Positions 1 through 10,800 of a stretch of 20,175 nucleotides of DNA are shown piece after piece. The notes beneath the pieces were generated by a model. The model searched no databases. It was not told the origin of the DNA and saw only the letters and a list, made by a program, of their open reading frames with translations. This DNA is from Gemmatimonadota bacterium. Its GTDB lineage: Bacteria; Latescibacterota; UBA2968; UBA8231. The position numbers were made by a program, and so were the translations under genes. The stretch spans positions 1 to 20,175 of the forward strand of contig PATE01000060.1 of the NCBI GenBank assembly GCA_002712305.1. The letters are read 5' to 3'. The first letter of the stretch is position 1. The number at the start of each line of letters is the position of its first letter.

Positions 1-1
1 C

Positions 2-313
2 GCCGTCGATCCGTGGATGCAGGTTGAAGACGCGTGTGCGACGGCACTGTCGTTGTCGCAGCAGGTGAGACTACACGTCGATGATGGCGTGGATGCTCAG
101 GACCTGGTTCCACTCTTGCACCGCCAACGTGAGGCGGTCACTGAGTTACAGACTGCCCTTGGCACGCTCGTCGCTCTACCCCACCCCGGCCAGACCGAAC
201 GTCGCGACCAGTTAGGCCAGCAACTGCGCCAGTTGTTGGCTTTGCATGACACGAGCCTCGATTCCCTCTCATCAAGAGGCGTGCGCCTTGCCGGCCGCCG
301 ACGGATCCGCTGA
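2..313 (+). CDS. small helical protein, 5' truncated (possible flagellar chaperone-like)
   Basis: The reading frame is open from the first bases of the window and stops at the TGA at 311-313, so the true start may lie upstream; an internal ATG at 17 would give 98 residues. The product is rich in Leu, Gln, Arg and Ala, with heptad-like spacing that suggests two or three amphipathic helices. It has no signal peptide or membrane segment, and the tail is basic. Only 3 nt separate it from the kinase gene, so translation is probably coupled. Small helical export chaperones of the FlgN/FliT kind often lie near flagellar regulators, and the general character would fit. I see no diagnostic motif, so the function is a guess from context. 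Confidence 0.6.
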   Translation, partial: AVDPWMQVEDACATALSLSQQVRLHVDDGVDAQDLVPLLHRQREAVTELQTALGTLVALPHPGQTERRDQLGQQLRQLLALHDTSLDSLSSRGVRLAGRRRIR

Positions 314-316
314 CCG

Positions 317-1591
317 ATGACTTCTGACGCCCGCCCACCAGAACACGTCTTGCAGATGCCCCCTCCGACAGATGCCGCACCCCTGGAGGAGGCCTTCGCT
401 GACTCCTTCGTCTTGTTCAATGAGACGACGCGGCGCTACATGGAGGCCTACAAGCAGCTGGAAGAGCAGTTCGAGTATCTGAATGTCAAACTCGAGGAAA
501 CCAACCGCGAGTTGCGCATCAGCCTCGAAGAGAAGGACCGCGTCAGCAACTATTTGAACAACATTCTCGAGAGCATGAGCGGTGGCGTATTGGTCACCGA
601 TCTGGATGGTAACATCACCGTCTTCAATCGCGCTGCTGAAGCGATCACAGGTCGCAGCCAGGACGAGGTGCTGGGCAAGAGCTACGAAGAGGTGATCGGA
701 CTGGACGCAGGCCGCCAGAGCACCGTCCTGCACACATTGGAGACGAGTAAAGGAGTATCGAGCAAGGAGAAGGATCTGAAGCGGGCCGACGGCCGCACGA
801 TCCCTCTCGGGTTTTCGACCTCCCTCGTTCGCGATGCAGAAGGTCAGATCCTCGGCGCCGCTGAAGTGTTCAACGATCTGACGGAAATGAAGCGTCTCGA
901 GGAACAGGTTCGCCGCATGCATACGCTGGCGGCACTCGGCGAGATGGCCGCCACCGTCGCCCACGAGATTCGCAACCCCCTCGGTGGGATTGCCAGCTTT
1001 GCCAATCTGCTTGAACGAGATCTTGAGACCGATGACCCCAGCCGGCGCCTCGTGCGCAAGATTACCGAGGGTGTCGCACGGCTGAATCGGATCGTCTCAA
1101 GCCTTCTCAGCTACACGCGCCCCCTGAATCTGAATACCCACCCCGTCGACTTGATGCAGACCGTCGAGGAGGCAGCCGCCTTCTTCGAGATCGATCTCGA
1201 GCGCAAGCAACAGGCCGTTGAGATTCGCCGGCTGTTTCTCGAGACGCCCTGCGTCTGCCAGGTGGACACAGAGCAGTTTCACCAGGTGATCCTCAATCTG
1301 CTGCTGAATGCGACCCAGGCGATGCCCGAGGGTGGCACCATCGAGCTGGAGGTAGCTCAGACGAGCGACGCCGATGGAGACTGGATCGTAACCCGGGTTC
1401 GCGATACAGGGATGGGGATCGACGAAGAACTCCAGGAGAAACTGTTCACACCCTTCTTCACAACCAAGGAGGACGGCACCGGCCTCGGGCTGGTGACGTC
1501 ACGGAAGATTATCGAAGCCCACGGCGGAAACATCGTCGTAGACAGCACTCCCGGCGATGGCACGTGTTTCACCATCGCCCTCCCACTGTAG
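317..1591 (+). CDS. PAS-domain sensor histidine kinase, FleS/FlrB-like
   Basis: This is a 424-residue soluble histidine kinase that would autophosphorylate and pass phosphate to the regulator encoded next. A coiled coil spans about residues 38-80 and a PAS domain about 80-190. The H-box AHEIRNP has the phospho-acceptor His216. The catalytic domain has an N-box around Asn327-Asn331, G1 box DTGMGI at 363-368, F-box LFTPFFTT at 377-383, and a second glycine box GTGLGL at 387-392. There is no membrane segment, as in the cytosolic flagellar kinases FleS and FlrB (about 400 residues) and unlike most environmental sensors. The ATG at 317 is 3 nt after the upstream stop; the ribosome site is weak, which fits coupling. 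The kinase role is certain; the flagellar assignment is inferred from lack of membrane segments, size and partner. Confidence 0.92.
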   Translation: MTSDARPPEHVLQMPPPTDAAPLEEAFADSFVLFNETTRRYMEAYKQLEEQFEYLNVKLEETNRELRISLEEKDRVSNYLNNILESMSGGVLVTDLDGNITVFNRAAEAITGRSQDEVLGKSYEEVIGLDAGRQSTVLHTLETSKGVSSKEKDLKRADGRTIPLGFSTSLVRDAEGQILGAAEVFNDLTEMKRLEEQVRRMHTLAALGEMAATVAHEIRNPLGGIASFANLLERDLETDDPSRRLVRKITEGVARLNRIVSSLLSYTRPLNLNTHPVDLMQTVEEAAAFFEIDLERKQQAVEIRRLFLETPCVCQVDTEQFHQVILNLLLNATQAMPEGGTIELEVAQTSDADGDWIVTRVRDTGMGIDEELQEKLFTPFFTTKEDGTGLGLVTSRKIIEAHGGNIVVDSTPGDGTCFTIALPL

Positions 1592-1631
1592 ATCACGCCA
1601 GCACAAACCGCATCCAGGGAAGAGACGCATA

Positions 1632-3044
1632 ATGGCTACCAAGAGAATCCTCGTCGTCGACGACGACACGTATGTCCGCGGCGCCACCGAAGAGATCCTC
1701 ATCCGCAAGGGCTACAATGTCGACACCGCCGGCGACGCCGGTAGTGCACTGCGCAAGCTCGAAGATGCTGACTACGATCTGCTTCTTTCAGACATCAAGA
1801 TGCCGGGGATGAGTGGACTCGAACTGCTGGAGCAGGTTCGCACTCGTTGGTCCGATCTGACCGTCATTCTCATGACGGCCTATGGCACGATCGAGGACGC
1901 CGTGCACGCCATGCGCAACGGCGCCTACAACTACATCCAGAAGGGCTCCGAGTCGACGACGGAAGAGATGGAGATCGTCGTTGAGCAGGCTTTGAAGATG
2001 CAGGAGACCGAGCGTGAGAACCGCCGCCTGCGATCTGAGTTGCAGGGCCGGTATGGTGATGGCAGCATGATCGGCAAGGCGGCGAGTATGGCGCAGGTCT
2101 TCGACCTGATTGGCACCGTCGCCGAAAGTCGCGCAACGGTCCTGATTACTGGTGAGAGTGGCACAGGCAAGGAACTGGTCGCCAAGGCGCTGCACTATGG
2201 CAGCGGTCGCCGCAGTGGTGCCTTCATTCGACTCAACTGTGCCGCCCTGCCCAAGGACCTGATGGAGAGTGAGCTCTTCGGTCATGAGAAGGGCGCCTTT
2301 ACCGGCGCTCACAAACAGACCCGAGGTCGTTTTGAGATGGCCGATGGTGGCACACTGCTGCTCGACGAGATTTCAGAGATCGACCCCGCCCTGCAGGCAA
2401 AACTGCTGCGCGTGTTGCAGGAACGTGAATTCGAACGCGTAGGCAGCACGGAGACGATCAAGGTGGATGTGCGCATCGTGGCCACGACGAACCGCGATCT
2501 GCAGAAGAAGGTCGAGGAAGGCACCTTCCGCGAGGACCTGTACTACCGCCTCAATGTGATCGAGGTCGCCCTGCCTCCCCTGCGCGAGCGCATGGAGGAC
2601 GTACCGGCCTTGGCTCAGGCCTTCGTTGAGCGATACAACGAAGAGAATGGCAAGCAGATCGAAGGGTTCGAGGAGGGCACGATCGAGTTGCTCACCGGCT
2701 ATGACTGGCCCGGCAATGTTCGCGAACTCGAGAACTATGTCGAGCGCGCAGTGGTCGTCGCCGCCGGCGATCGGCTCACACCTAACGATTTCCCGCGCAA
2801 ACTCGCCCAGGGTCCTTCCATTGAAGGAGGCGACGGTCTGCAGGTCGGACTGACCGTGCACGAAATGGAACGACGTCTGATCATGAAGACCCTGGAGTCA
2901 CTCGGTGGCAATCGCACCGATGCGGCTGCACAGCTCGGGATCAGCACCCGTACCTTGCGCAACAAACTACATGAGTATGGCGCCATGGATGCCTACAAGA
3001 ACGGCAAGGCGGCGGCACCACCGGAGATGATCGAAAGTATCTGA
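1632..3044 (+). CDS. sigma-54-dependent response regulator, FleR/FlrC-like
   Basis: This 470-residue NtrC-family activator has three domains in order. The receiver (about 1-120) has acidic residues Asp10-Asp12, phospho-acceptor Asp54 in LLLSDIKMPG, Thr82 and Lys104. The AAA+ domain (about 145-385) has Walker A GESGTGK at 174-180, the sigma-54 contact loop GAFTGA at 221-226 and Walker B LLLDE at 242-246. A Fis-type helix-turn-helix lies at about 425-450. The length matches FleR/FlrC closely. I chose the ATG at 1632: an in-frame ATG at 1557 lies inside the kinase gene and adds 25 residues unlike a receiver, whereas 1632 is preceded by AGGGAAGAG and begins at the first receiver strand. It would activate sigma-54 promoters, probably of flagellar genes, on phosphorylation by the upstream kinase. 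Transcription ends at the terminator 33 nt downstream. Confidence 0.95.
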   Translation: MATKRILVVDDDTYVRGATEEILIRKGYNVDTAGDAGSALRKLEDADYDLLLSDIKMPGMSGLELLEQVRTRWSDLTVILMTAYGTIEDAVHAMRNGAYNYIQKGSESTTEEMEIVVEQALKMQETERENRRLRSELQGRYGDGSMIGKAASMAQVFDLIGTVAESRATVLITGESGTGKELVAKALHYGSGRRSGAFIRLNCAALPKDLMESELFGHEKGAFTGAHKQTRGRFEMADGGTLLLDEISEIDPALQAKLLRVLQEREFERVGSTETIKVDVRIVATTNRDLQKKVEEGTFREDLYYRLNVIEVALPPLRERMEDVPALAQAFVERYNEENGKQIEGFEEGTIELLTGYDWPGNVRELENYVERAVVVAAGDRLTPNDFPRKLAQGPSIEGGDGLQVGLTVHEMERRLIMKTLESLGGNRTDAAAQLGISTRTLRNKLHEYGAMDAYKNGKAAAPPEMIESI

Positions 3045-3076
3045 TCATGTGAGCACCCCGGTTCACCCCCGATTCA

Positions 3077-3108
3077 GGCCCTCTGCGCAACGCGCGGAGG
3101 GCCTTTTT
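3077..3108 (+). terminator. rho-independent terminator after the sigma-54 regulator
   Basis: A 12-bp stem pairs GGCCCTCTGCGC (3077-3088) with GCGCGGAGGGCC (3092-3103). It contains one G-T wobble and closes a three-base AAC loop. A run of five T follows at 3104-3108. The hairpin ends the two-component operon and isolates it from the HDOD gene downstream. Confidence 0.93.
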
Positions 3109-3227
3109 CGTTGCCCCGATCATCAGGTCGTCTCGTTGCGCTTCCCTCTCTGGGCGACTACCTTATTTTCTTCTGTATTGGACGCATGATCTGACGAATC
3201 TGACCCCTGAGAGACCTGTCTGACGGC

Positions 3228-3236
3228 AGGAGAGGG
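3228..3236 (+). promoter_or_regulatory. Shine-Dalgarno site next to a small hairpin, upstream of the HDOD gene
   Basis: AGGAGAGGG at 3228-3236 sits just upstream of the GTG at 3241 and supports that start. A 6-bp hairpin, CCTGTC (3215-3220), loop TGAC, GGCAGG (3225-3230), takes up the first bases of this site. It could therefore modestly affect initiation. The rest of the 196-nt gap holds the terminator and no promoter that I would call with confidence. Confidence 0.5.
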
Positions 3237-3240
3237 ACTG

Positions 3241-4821
3241 GTGATCGAAGAAGCTCAACCAGCTGGCAAGCGGCTGATCATCCTCGGTGATAAGATCGCA
3301 CCGACCCCTCATCTGACTGCGTTCGTTAAGAATCTCAAGCTGGAGAATTCCCTGCTCGACCTTGGCGAGCAGGTGAAATACGCGATCTGCAGCGACAGCA
3401 GCGAAGTCGCCACAACCCTCAGGCGTTATCAAGATGATGTGAAAATGGTCCTTATTGGCCCGGGTCTGCGGGGCAATGGCGTGACCGTGGCGCGTATGTT
3501 GGCCACCAAAGCACACATCGTGATGATTATCGATCCTCGGGTAAATCCCCTCGGAGCCGATCCGGCCTCCTACGCGCATATCCAGGCAAACCTTGAGGGG
3601 TTGGACGTCATCCTCGCCCTCACCAAGGATGCGGATGAAGCGTTCTTCCAGCCGCTGATCAAGGAATATGTGGTGTCCGGTATGTTGGTGGGCACCGATC
3701 TTGAGTCCATGTCGCCCGAGGAACGGGCGGAAATGATCGACAAGCGACTCGACGCGGTGAATACTTTTCCGTCGCTTCCCGATACGCAACGCAAAGTTGC
3801 TGCCCTCGACGATCTTGACCCACCGAAGAAGTGGGCCGAGGCGATCGATGAAGATCTGCCCACCAAGACGGTCATTCTACGGATTCTTAACAGTGCCCGA
3901 TACGGTTTCCGCTCGAGGGTGGAAACCATCGATCAGGCGGTCGCCCTGGCGAGTGCGCGTACGATTCGAGAGATCGTCACCGCCTGTCAGATCCGGCAGA
4001 TCTTCTCCAAAACGTCCGACGGCACCATCGATCAGTTCTGGAAGCACTCACTGGCCGTGGCCAACTTCGCCAAGCTGCTGTCCCTTCCCGCCGACCCAGG
4101 CGCTCAGGACTCCCAGCAGAAGACGGAATTCGAACGCTTCCAACTCGAAGAGGAGCAGGTCGCCGTCCTGCAGGAAGCCAAACTGTGGGAGAAGATCGAG
4201 CTGGGAGAGGGAGACGATCCCTTCACAGCAGGGTTGCTCCACGACATTGGCAAGGTGACCATGCTCATGTGTCTGGAAGACTCTCTCGAGCTGGTCATGG
4301 CCCTCGTCGAACAGGAAGTTCAGGAGGCCCAGGCGGCCAACCAGATGTGGGCGCATCAGGTGGTTGAGATCGAGCGTTTTCTCATGAAGGACATCGATCA
4401 CCAGAGCATCGGTATTCGTTTGGCAGACGGCTGGGAGTTCGATGCATCGATCCAACAGGTGATCGCAAACCATCACCAGGTGGCCGAACATGCACCGACG
4501 ATCATCAAACTCATCGCTCTGGCCGACATCGCGGGTAACTGCCTGTTCCCCTATCCTGCGACAGAGACACAGCATCCCTTTCCGATCCTGTTTGACCGGA
4601 TCGACAAGGGCCTGAAGAAGTCCACGAAGACGAGCCCTGAAGCCATTGACGAAGTCATCAGTGAAGAGATCTTCGAGGATCTCGTCGACGTCCTGAACCG
4701 TTTGAATCTCCCAAACCATCTGTGGGAACTCATCGACTTGAAGACGTTTTTCAAAGTGATCCACGTCCTGGCGCCGAAGATCAAGAGCGCCACGATCGGT
4801 TTCCTCCAGCAGACGGCGTAA
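3241..4821 (+). CDS. pseudo-receiver / HDOD-domain signalling protein
   Basis: This 526-residue soluble protein has two parts. Residues about 10-150 alternate strands and helices like a response-regulator receiver (strands near 11-16, 68-73, 92-98, 121-127). The expected phospho-acceptor position reads LIGPGL, with no Asp, so it is probably a degenerate receiver. Residues about 165-455 form an HDOD domain, recognised by FPSLPDTQRKV (176-186), ILRILNSARYGF (212-223), the helix following ETIDQAVAL, and GLLHDIGK at 331-338. The His334-Asp335 pair is kept, although HDOD domains usually lack full HD phosphohydrolase activity. HDOD proteins act in bacterial signalling, often with motility or cyclic-di-GMP circuits, which would suit the neighbouring two-component pair. 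The start is GTG. The next gene begins 39 nt after its stop, so a shared transcript is possible but not shown. Confidence 0.88.
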   Translation: MIEEAQPAGKRLIILGDKIAPTPHLTAFVKNLKLENSLLDLGEQVKYAICSDSSEVATTLRRYQDDVKMVLIGPGLRGNGVTVARMLATKAHIVMIIDPRVNPLGADPASYAHIQANLEGLDVILALTKDADEAFFQPLIKEYVVSGMLVGTDLESMSPEERAEMIDKRLDAVNTFPSLPDTQRKVAALDDLDPPKKWAEAIDEDLPTKTVILRILNSARYGFRSRVETIDQAVALASARTIREIVTACQIRQIFSKTSDGTIDQFWKHSLAVANFAKLLSLPADPGAQDSQQKTEFERFQLEEEQVAVLQEAKLWEKIELGEGDDPFTAGLLHDIGKVTMLMCLEDSLELVMALVEQEVQEAQAANQMWAHQVVEIERFLMKDIDHQSIGIRLADGWEFDASIQQVIANHHQVAEHAPTIIKLIALADIAGNCLFPYPATETQHPFPILFDRIDKGLKKSTKTSPEAIDEVISEEIFEDLVDVLNRLNLPNHLWELIDLKTFFKVIHVLAPKIKSATIGFLQQTA

Positions 4822-4849
4822 AGCCTCTCCTTCCCTTCACTATAGTCAC

Positions 4850-4854
4850 AAGGA
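4850..4854 (+). promoter_or_regulatory. ribosome binding site that fixes the start of the giant gene
   Basis: AAGGA at 4850-4854 lies 6 nt before the GTG at 4861. An in-frame TTG at 4855 touches the site directly and would leave no spacer, so GTG 4861 is the better start. Confidence 0.65.
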
Positions 4855-4860
4855 TTGCCC

Positions 4861-7800
4861 GTGGACGACGGCGGATTCCCTCTCCGACTGGTCGAGCACT
4901 ACAACTCGCGCACGGGTATCTGGCGCGCAAGGCGAACCGCAGGAGATCTCTGCGGTGAGGCCGAACTACAGACTGGCGATCGACCGTTTGCCGAATTGAC
5001 CTGGCAGCTTGCTGACGACTCAGCCGACGATGTTGAACTGACAGCGAGGCTCGTTGAACGCGCACTGCGGCTGGTCCCCCGTCGATTCGACAGTGATCCG
5101 CGGCTGGCCGCCCTTTCTAAGAGTCTGTCGAACCGGCAGATCCCCGTCCGCTTCTTTCGCCAGCATCATCGTATTCTGGATATCGAGATCCGCGACGGCA
5201 AAGCCACCTTGGCCGTGTGTGCCGATCTCGCGCCGGCCCTGGGCGTGTCCATCGATTCAACGAAGGACGATCTCGTCGCCGACGCGCCGGAACAGCTGCG
5301 CGCCTACGAGATGTTACTCGCCCTGCTGTTGTTCTACAGCTTCGCTGTAGAGGCGGGCGACACGCCCCGTGCAGCGATGCGCTGGATCACCCGACTCTAC
5401 GATCAACTGGCCAGGCGCGAGCGCACTCACCTTCATGCCCTGTTGGAAACACGTCACCTGGACGCGGGCAATCACGTCTCCGTCTTCCTGCGTCGGGCCA
5501 GCGAACGAGAAGACACCTCGGCCGAAGGACAGCGCTGGCGAGAGCAGCAGATTACATGGCTTCTGGGTCAGGATCGGCTGGATCTGCCCTACAATCGTCG
5601 CGCCGCCATCGACGTATTGCTCTCCGAAGCTGACGTCGACGACAAACGGTTCCTCCTCTACGACGTCCTGAGGGAATACGATCGCGACATCGAAGGCGAC
5701 AATATCCTGCGTATTGCAGGACAGGTCCGAGAAGCGGGACAACAACTGATCTTCGGCCGCATGAGCCGAGCCTTCCACAATCAAGGCACCCTGTTTGCCG
5801 ACGCAGCACTGATCGCACCGCAGGCCGACTGGAGCCCGCTGGGCGAACGGTTGTGGCAGGCAGTAGAGGGGAACGCCGAGTTGGAGACGGTGGCCCTCGA
5901 ACTCAAGTTGCTTCTGCAGGGCTCACGTGAAGTGGCCCTGACGCAGCTGGAGGGAGCCTGCGAGCGATTCGAGGAGGCTGTCCTCGACGCGCAGCGCGAT
6001 GAACTCATGCACCGCATTCAGGAAGCACGCAGCCGCATCGAGGACCACGGCGACGAATTGGAGCAGCCATCCCTGCCACCGGTCACTGATGCGAGCGTCG
6101 TGGGGGCCACGCAGAACCGGCTCGGTATCGTCGACGAGATCCGCAGGCAGCTGCTGAGTGCTCCCTCGCGCGATGCCGCCTACGTCGTGATCAGTCAGCG
6201 TCCGTCGCCAACCGGTTCGCACCTGTTGGTCAAGATCAACGAATTCGATGAGCCGTATCTGGGTAAGGCGGCGAATCTGCGCAAGCTGGTACGCTTGGCC
6301 GGTGACCGGGTCTACTCCAGCCCCGACTATCGATGGTTGCGCCTGGCCGACCATTGGATCGAGGCCATCCCCCTCTTCATCAAGGAAGAGGTGCTGATCG
6401 TCGATGGCCATGAGCAGACGAGAACCGTCATCGACATCGCGGGCATGGAGGAATCCTTCCGCGAAGAGATGTCCGACCACTGGTCCGCCAATATTCAGGA
6501 TGTCTTGAGAAGCGAGTTTGCCGCAGCAGCACGACGATTGTTGTGGCAGCAGGCGAATCCACCAGACGGCGCCGGTAGTGCCGATCTGTCGGCGGGCGAC
6601 GAGCTAAGTGTCCTGAGTTGGGCCCGAACCACCTCTGAAAATGATGACACCATGACAGATGCCATCTGTCTGGTGGCCGCCGCGATCCAGAATGCCTACA
6701 TGGCCGATCCCGTGGCCGCCCAGGAGGCGGTGGAAACGGACGCGCAAGAGCCTTTCCTGGCCATGTGTTCGTGGCTCGACGAAACGCCTCCTGCCGCTGT
6801 CAGCGAGACACTGAAGTCGATGGCCACCGGTGTAACAGGTAAAGCCCTCCGCGAGGTCGGGGGCGGCCAATCGTTGGCATGGGAACGATTTGGCCCGCAC
6901 GCGCTGGCACCCCGGCGCCCCCTGCCGGTGCTGCACGTGCTTACGACGCAGTCGGCGGGGATGACGGAAGGGTATGTCCGCACCTGGCTGGAAGAGTCAA
7001 TGGCCCTCTATCAGGTCATCGAGTCTGCTGCCCTGGGTGGTGAGGTGGAAGAGCGCCAGAAACGCTTCCGTCAGCGACTCAACGCGCTGGGTGCGTGTAT
7101 CATCCGTGAACTTGGAATCTGGGTTGAAGTCGAGGAGGTTGCCGCCGAAGAAGGCATTGATCAGGGTGCGGCTGTCGGCCGCGTCGTCGGTCGAAATCGG
7201 ACGGTGCAGGAGGAGGTCGGGGTCCTGGGCGCCTTGCTCGAGTTACAGGAAGAGATGGGCACACAGCGACAGGCGGGCGATATCGACGATCCTCTTGAGG
7301 TCGCCGAAGTGCTGGCTCAGCACGAGGAATCTCTGGCAGAGGATGCCCTGCCCCGCGTTGCCGATCGCAACGGGACCACCCTTGAGGAGGCCGTCGACGA
7401 TCTGCTGCGCCGGCATCCGTCTCTGGATCGGCCCCAGGCGTTGCGGCACGTCATCGACACGGATGAAGACTTCCGACAGGACCGTACCACGTTCACGCGC
7501 TTCCTTGCCCGGCGGCGACTGTTGGAGACGTGGGCCGCGGCACAGGGCATCGACGTCGATGACCGGACTCGAACCTATACGCGTCGATACGGTCGACTCG
7601 CGAAAACAACAGCGCGCAAACAGATCGTGCTGGAGAACCAACTCCGCGGGCAGGCACTACACCCGTCTCTGAGAATGAGCGCCAAGGGTGCCAGCAAAGG
7701 ATTTCACCTCCTCTACACGCCGAGTCGAGTCGATCTGGGTCATCGAGAGCGCGAGTCTGTGGAGACCTGGTCGCAGTGGGTCGGTGGCGCCGATCGGGCG

Positions 7801-10800
7801 GCTGCGCGGGCTGGCCGTCAGATCTATGGATTGATCAACAAATCGGTCCGCAGTTTTGACAGTCTCACAGAGCCGGAAGTGCTCAAGACGGGTGAGAACG
7901 CCTCCATGGCGTCCCATTTTGCCTACTCTAATGCCATGTCCTTGATGGTCTCCGCCTCCGGGCACGGCGACGTGGAGGAGATGGGCGATCAGATGAGTCG
8001 ACGCCGTGATCGCATCATCCATCCGGCCGGTGAGGGGTATGGCGGCTACTGTGTGCCGAAGGACGGCCTGTTCCTCGAATTCGTCCTGACCCTCGGACGT
8101 CGCGAGAAGCTTCAGCAGTTGGGCATCCCCGTCGAACACCATGCGCGTGTCGCCCGTCTGGCGAATGGGCTGCTCGACCGGCGACAGGACTTTGACACTC
8201 GATTCGCGTGGGAGGCCTGGGCAGCGGGTCTGCTGAGTGACGAGCAGGCCCTGAGCGATCTGATGCAGATACGCGCCGGTCAGGGACCGGGTGCGGCGCC
8301 CATTCCTGTCTTCCAGGTGACGAGGCTGGCAGAGGTTCTCGTGGGCCTCGGCCAACCTGAATTGCGCGACCCCGAACGTGTAACGGCGGCGCTGGTCGCG
8401 CGGTGGGGCATCCACAAGATGGTTGCCGGTGCCGAGCACGTGAATCGTTTCATGCCCTTCTACAAGGCCTGGCTGCTGCGGCGAGGGCTCAACGAGGCGG
8501 AGGCACGAGGCGGCTGTTCGTCGGGCCGCCCCTTCATCGCCGTGTTCAGCGCCGAATACAAACCAGATACGCAGGACGGTCGATTCGCCGCAGGGATGCG
8601 CAAGTTCGAAATCCTCACCGGCAGTGCCCAACATCTTTTGTATGCCCTCGACTCCGACGGACAGCTGCTGGCAACCCTGCTGTCGTCTGGATACGACACG
8701 CTTGCCGCCGATGGTCGCGGTCCGAGAGTCGCCCGCCTGCTCGGTCTCGCCGACGGTGATTCACAGCAGTTGTCGACGCTGTTTCCTGCGCCGCGTGAGG
8801 TCGATGAACTGCGCGTCGTCTCCCCCACGGGCCTGTCGACGCAGGACCTGCTCTCGTACACTAGTGACACACGGCTCGAACAGATCGCCGAGGAGGCGCG
8901 TTCGATGCTGTTGGCTGCCGGCCTGTCCGAAGCCGAAATCGAGGCCAATGTGGTCTCCTTTGGCCCCCGCCTTCGCCGTTGGGCTACGTCAGCCCCCTTT
9001 GAGGCGAGCGACCTGGATGCCCTTGCCCTACGCGTTGGATCGTCGATCCACGCCCTGTGCCTGCAGGTGGCCGGTCCCGAACGTTCCTACGAGCACGCCT
9101 TGCAGGGCGCAGATGTTCTCGACCTGGGCATCCCCCACCAGGAGTTGCTCGATCTGATGGGAGATCCGGCCCGAGTCGTGCGGCTCATGCTCGAAGGTCG
9201 ACAGGACAGTGCGTTGGTCATCGTCGACGGAGCCTCGGGGGCGCGACGTCGTGCGCTGAATCGTGTGGATGTCATGTTGTGGTTCGCCGTGGCCGAGCGC
9301 ATGGACCGAGAGTCGAGTTATGTCTCCATCGGCCTGGGCGCCAGCACCGTCGAATCCTGGCGGGTCACCATGAGTCGTCAGCGAGATCGCTCCAGCCGCC
9401 TGCTCACGGCTCTTGAATCGGGTGCCCGTCAAGAAGCAGAGACGTTGTATACGCGAATCATCGACGACATGCACAACGAGCAGGAGGCTCAGCTGCAGTT
9501 GGCAGAGATCGCCAAGTTGCGTCGTTTTGGACGACTGCGGAGTCGTGATGAAGCCCTCGCCCGCTCCCTGGCCGACATCGTCGCAGGAAGACCTCTGGTG
9601 GAGTTGACCTTCCTCGATTTCCTCGCTCTCGGCGGCCTGTTTCTTCTCGACGGCGCACAGCGCTCCGAAGTGACCCGTGTGCACAGCGCCTTGTCGAAGG
9701 GTCTGGTCGCCCTGGGCGCCCAGGGTTGGCCCGCATGGGAGCAAGAGCCAGCCGCCGATTGGGTGAATGTCGAGTCACCTCCGGCTCTGGAAGATTTCAG
9801 GGAGGAAAAGGGGCTCGAGAGTTCGAACAAAGCCTCTGAGGACCGCCCCGTGGTCGCCCTCGAAGCACGCAGCCAGCTTGCGGCGCGTGTTGAACAGGCG
9901 CGGGCACTCAATGAACGCCAGTTGGCCTACCAGGCCGTGGACACGGACAGCATCTCCTTTGATGAGGCCTACAGCTGCGCGAAAGCGGCCCTCGGTTCGG
10001 GGGACGAAGATGTCAGCGAGGCGGCCTTTGGCACCTTTCTGGGCTACTCACGCAACGCGTTGTTCGCCCTGGTCAGCCAGATGTATCAGGAGGACAACGC
10101 CGAAAACGCTCAGCGTTTTGTCGAACACCTGTCGCAGCTGTTTCTGGGGCGACAGATCGACAACGAACACTGGCGACTCATCGCCGGTGGTTATGAAGAT
10201 CTGGGCGACTTCGGTCGCCTCGCCCAGGTCGTCTCCGAACAAGGCGGGGACGACGAACAGCGTCGGAAGCGACTCGATATGGTCGCACGCGGAGCTGAAC
10301 TGTTCTACATCCTGCTTGCCGTCGACAGCGTATTGCCTCACATCCGCGGCGATGGCGATCCGCCCTCACTGTGGCGCGCCCTGGCGGATTTCTTCGCCGA
10401 GACGATCAACGACCACTTCCACGAGTATCGACCTTGGGTGTACTCGCGTGGGATGGGTTTTGCAGATCTGAAGGGAGAGGAACTCTACGAGTTCTCAGTA
10501 CATCATCACGCGTGGTTGTACCGCTATCTGCGACGTGTCGTGACGTGTTATACAGAGGTGTCCGCACTGCCAGATCAGGAGCAGGATCTGTTGCTGGGGA
10601 ACTACCTCGATGACGCCCAGATCAGCGCCATCGGTGCCGGTGCCGCGACACAGATCGAAAGACACTGGCGATCCTATGGTCAGTTGCGTGAACTGGCGTT
10701 CATCCGCAACGACGGGTTCCCCCTGCCGGAGGTCTTCGTCGATTTCGACCCCGACCTCATCGACGCCGATCAGCGCGTGAACCACGTCATCGCCTTGCCC

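Noticed and set aside
1557-1631. 25-codon upstream extension of the sigma-54 regulator
   Set aside because: It overlaps the end of the kinase gene, and the receiver domain begins directly at the ATG at 1632.
4841-4846. TATAGT resembling a -10 promoter box before the giant gene
   Set aside because: No matching -35 element lies about 17 nt upstream, so I do not call a promoter from six bases.
5302-5350. Hydrophobic stretch in the giant protein as a membrane segment
   Set aside because: It is about 15 residues, flanked by amphipathic helix sequence, and too short for a confident membrane span.
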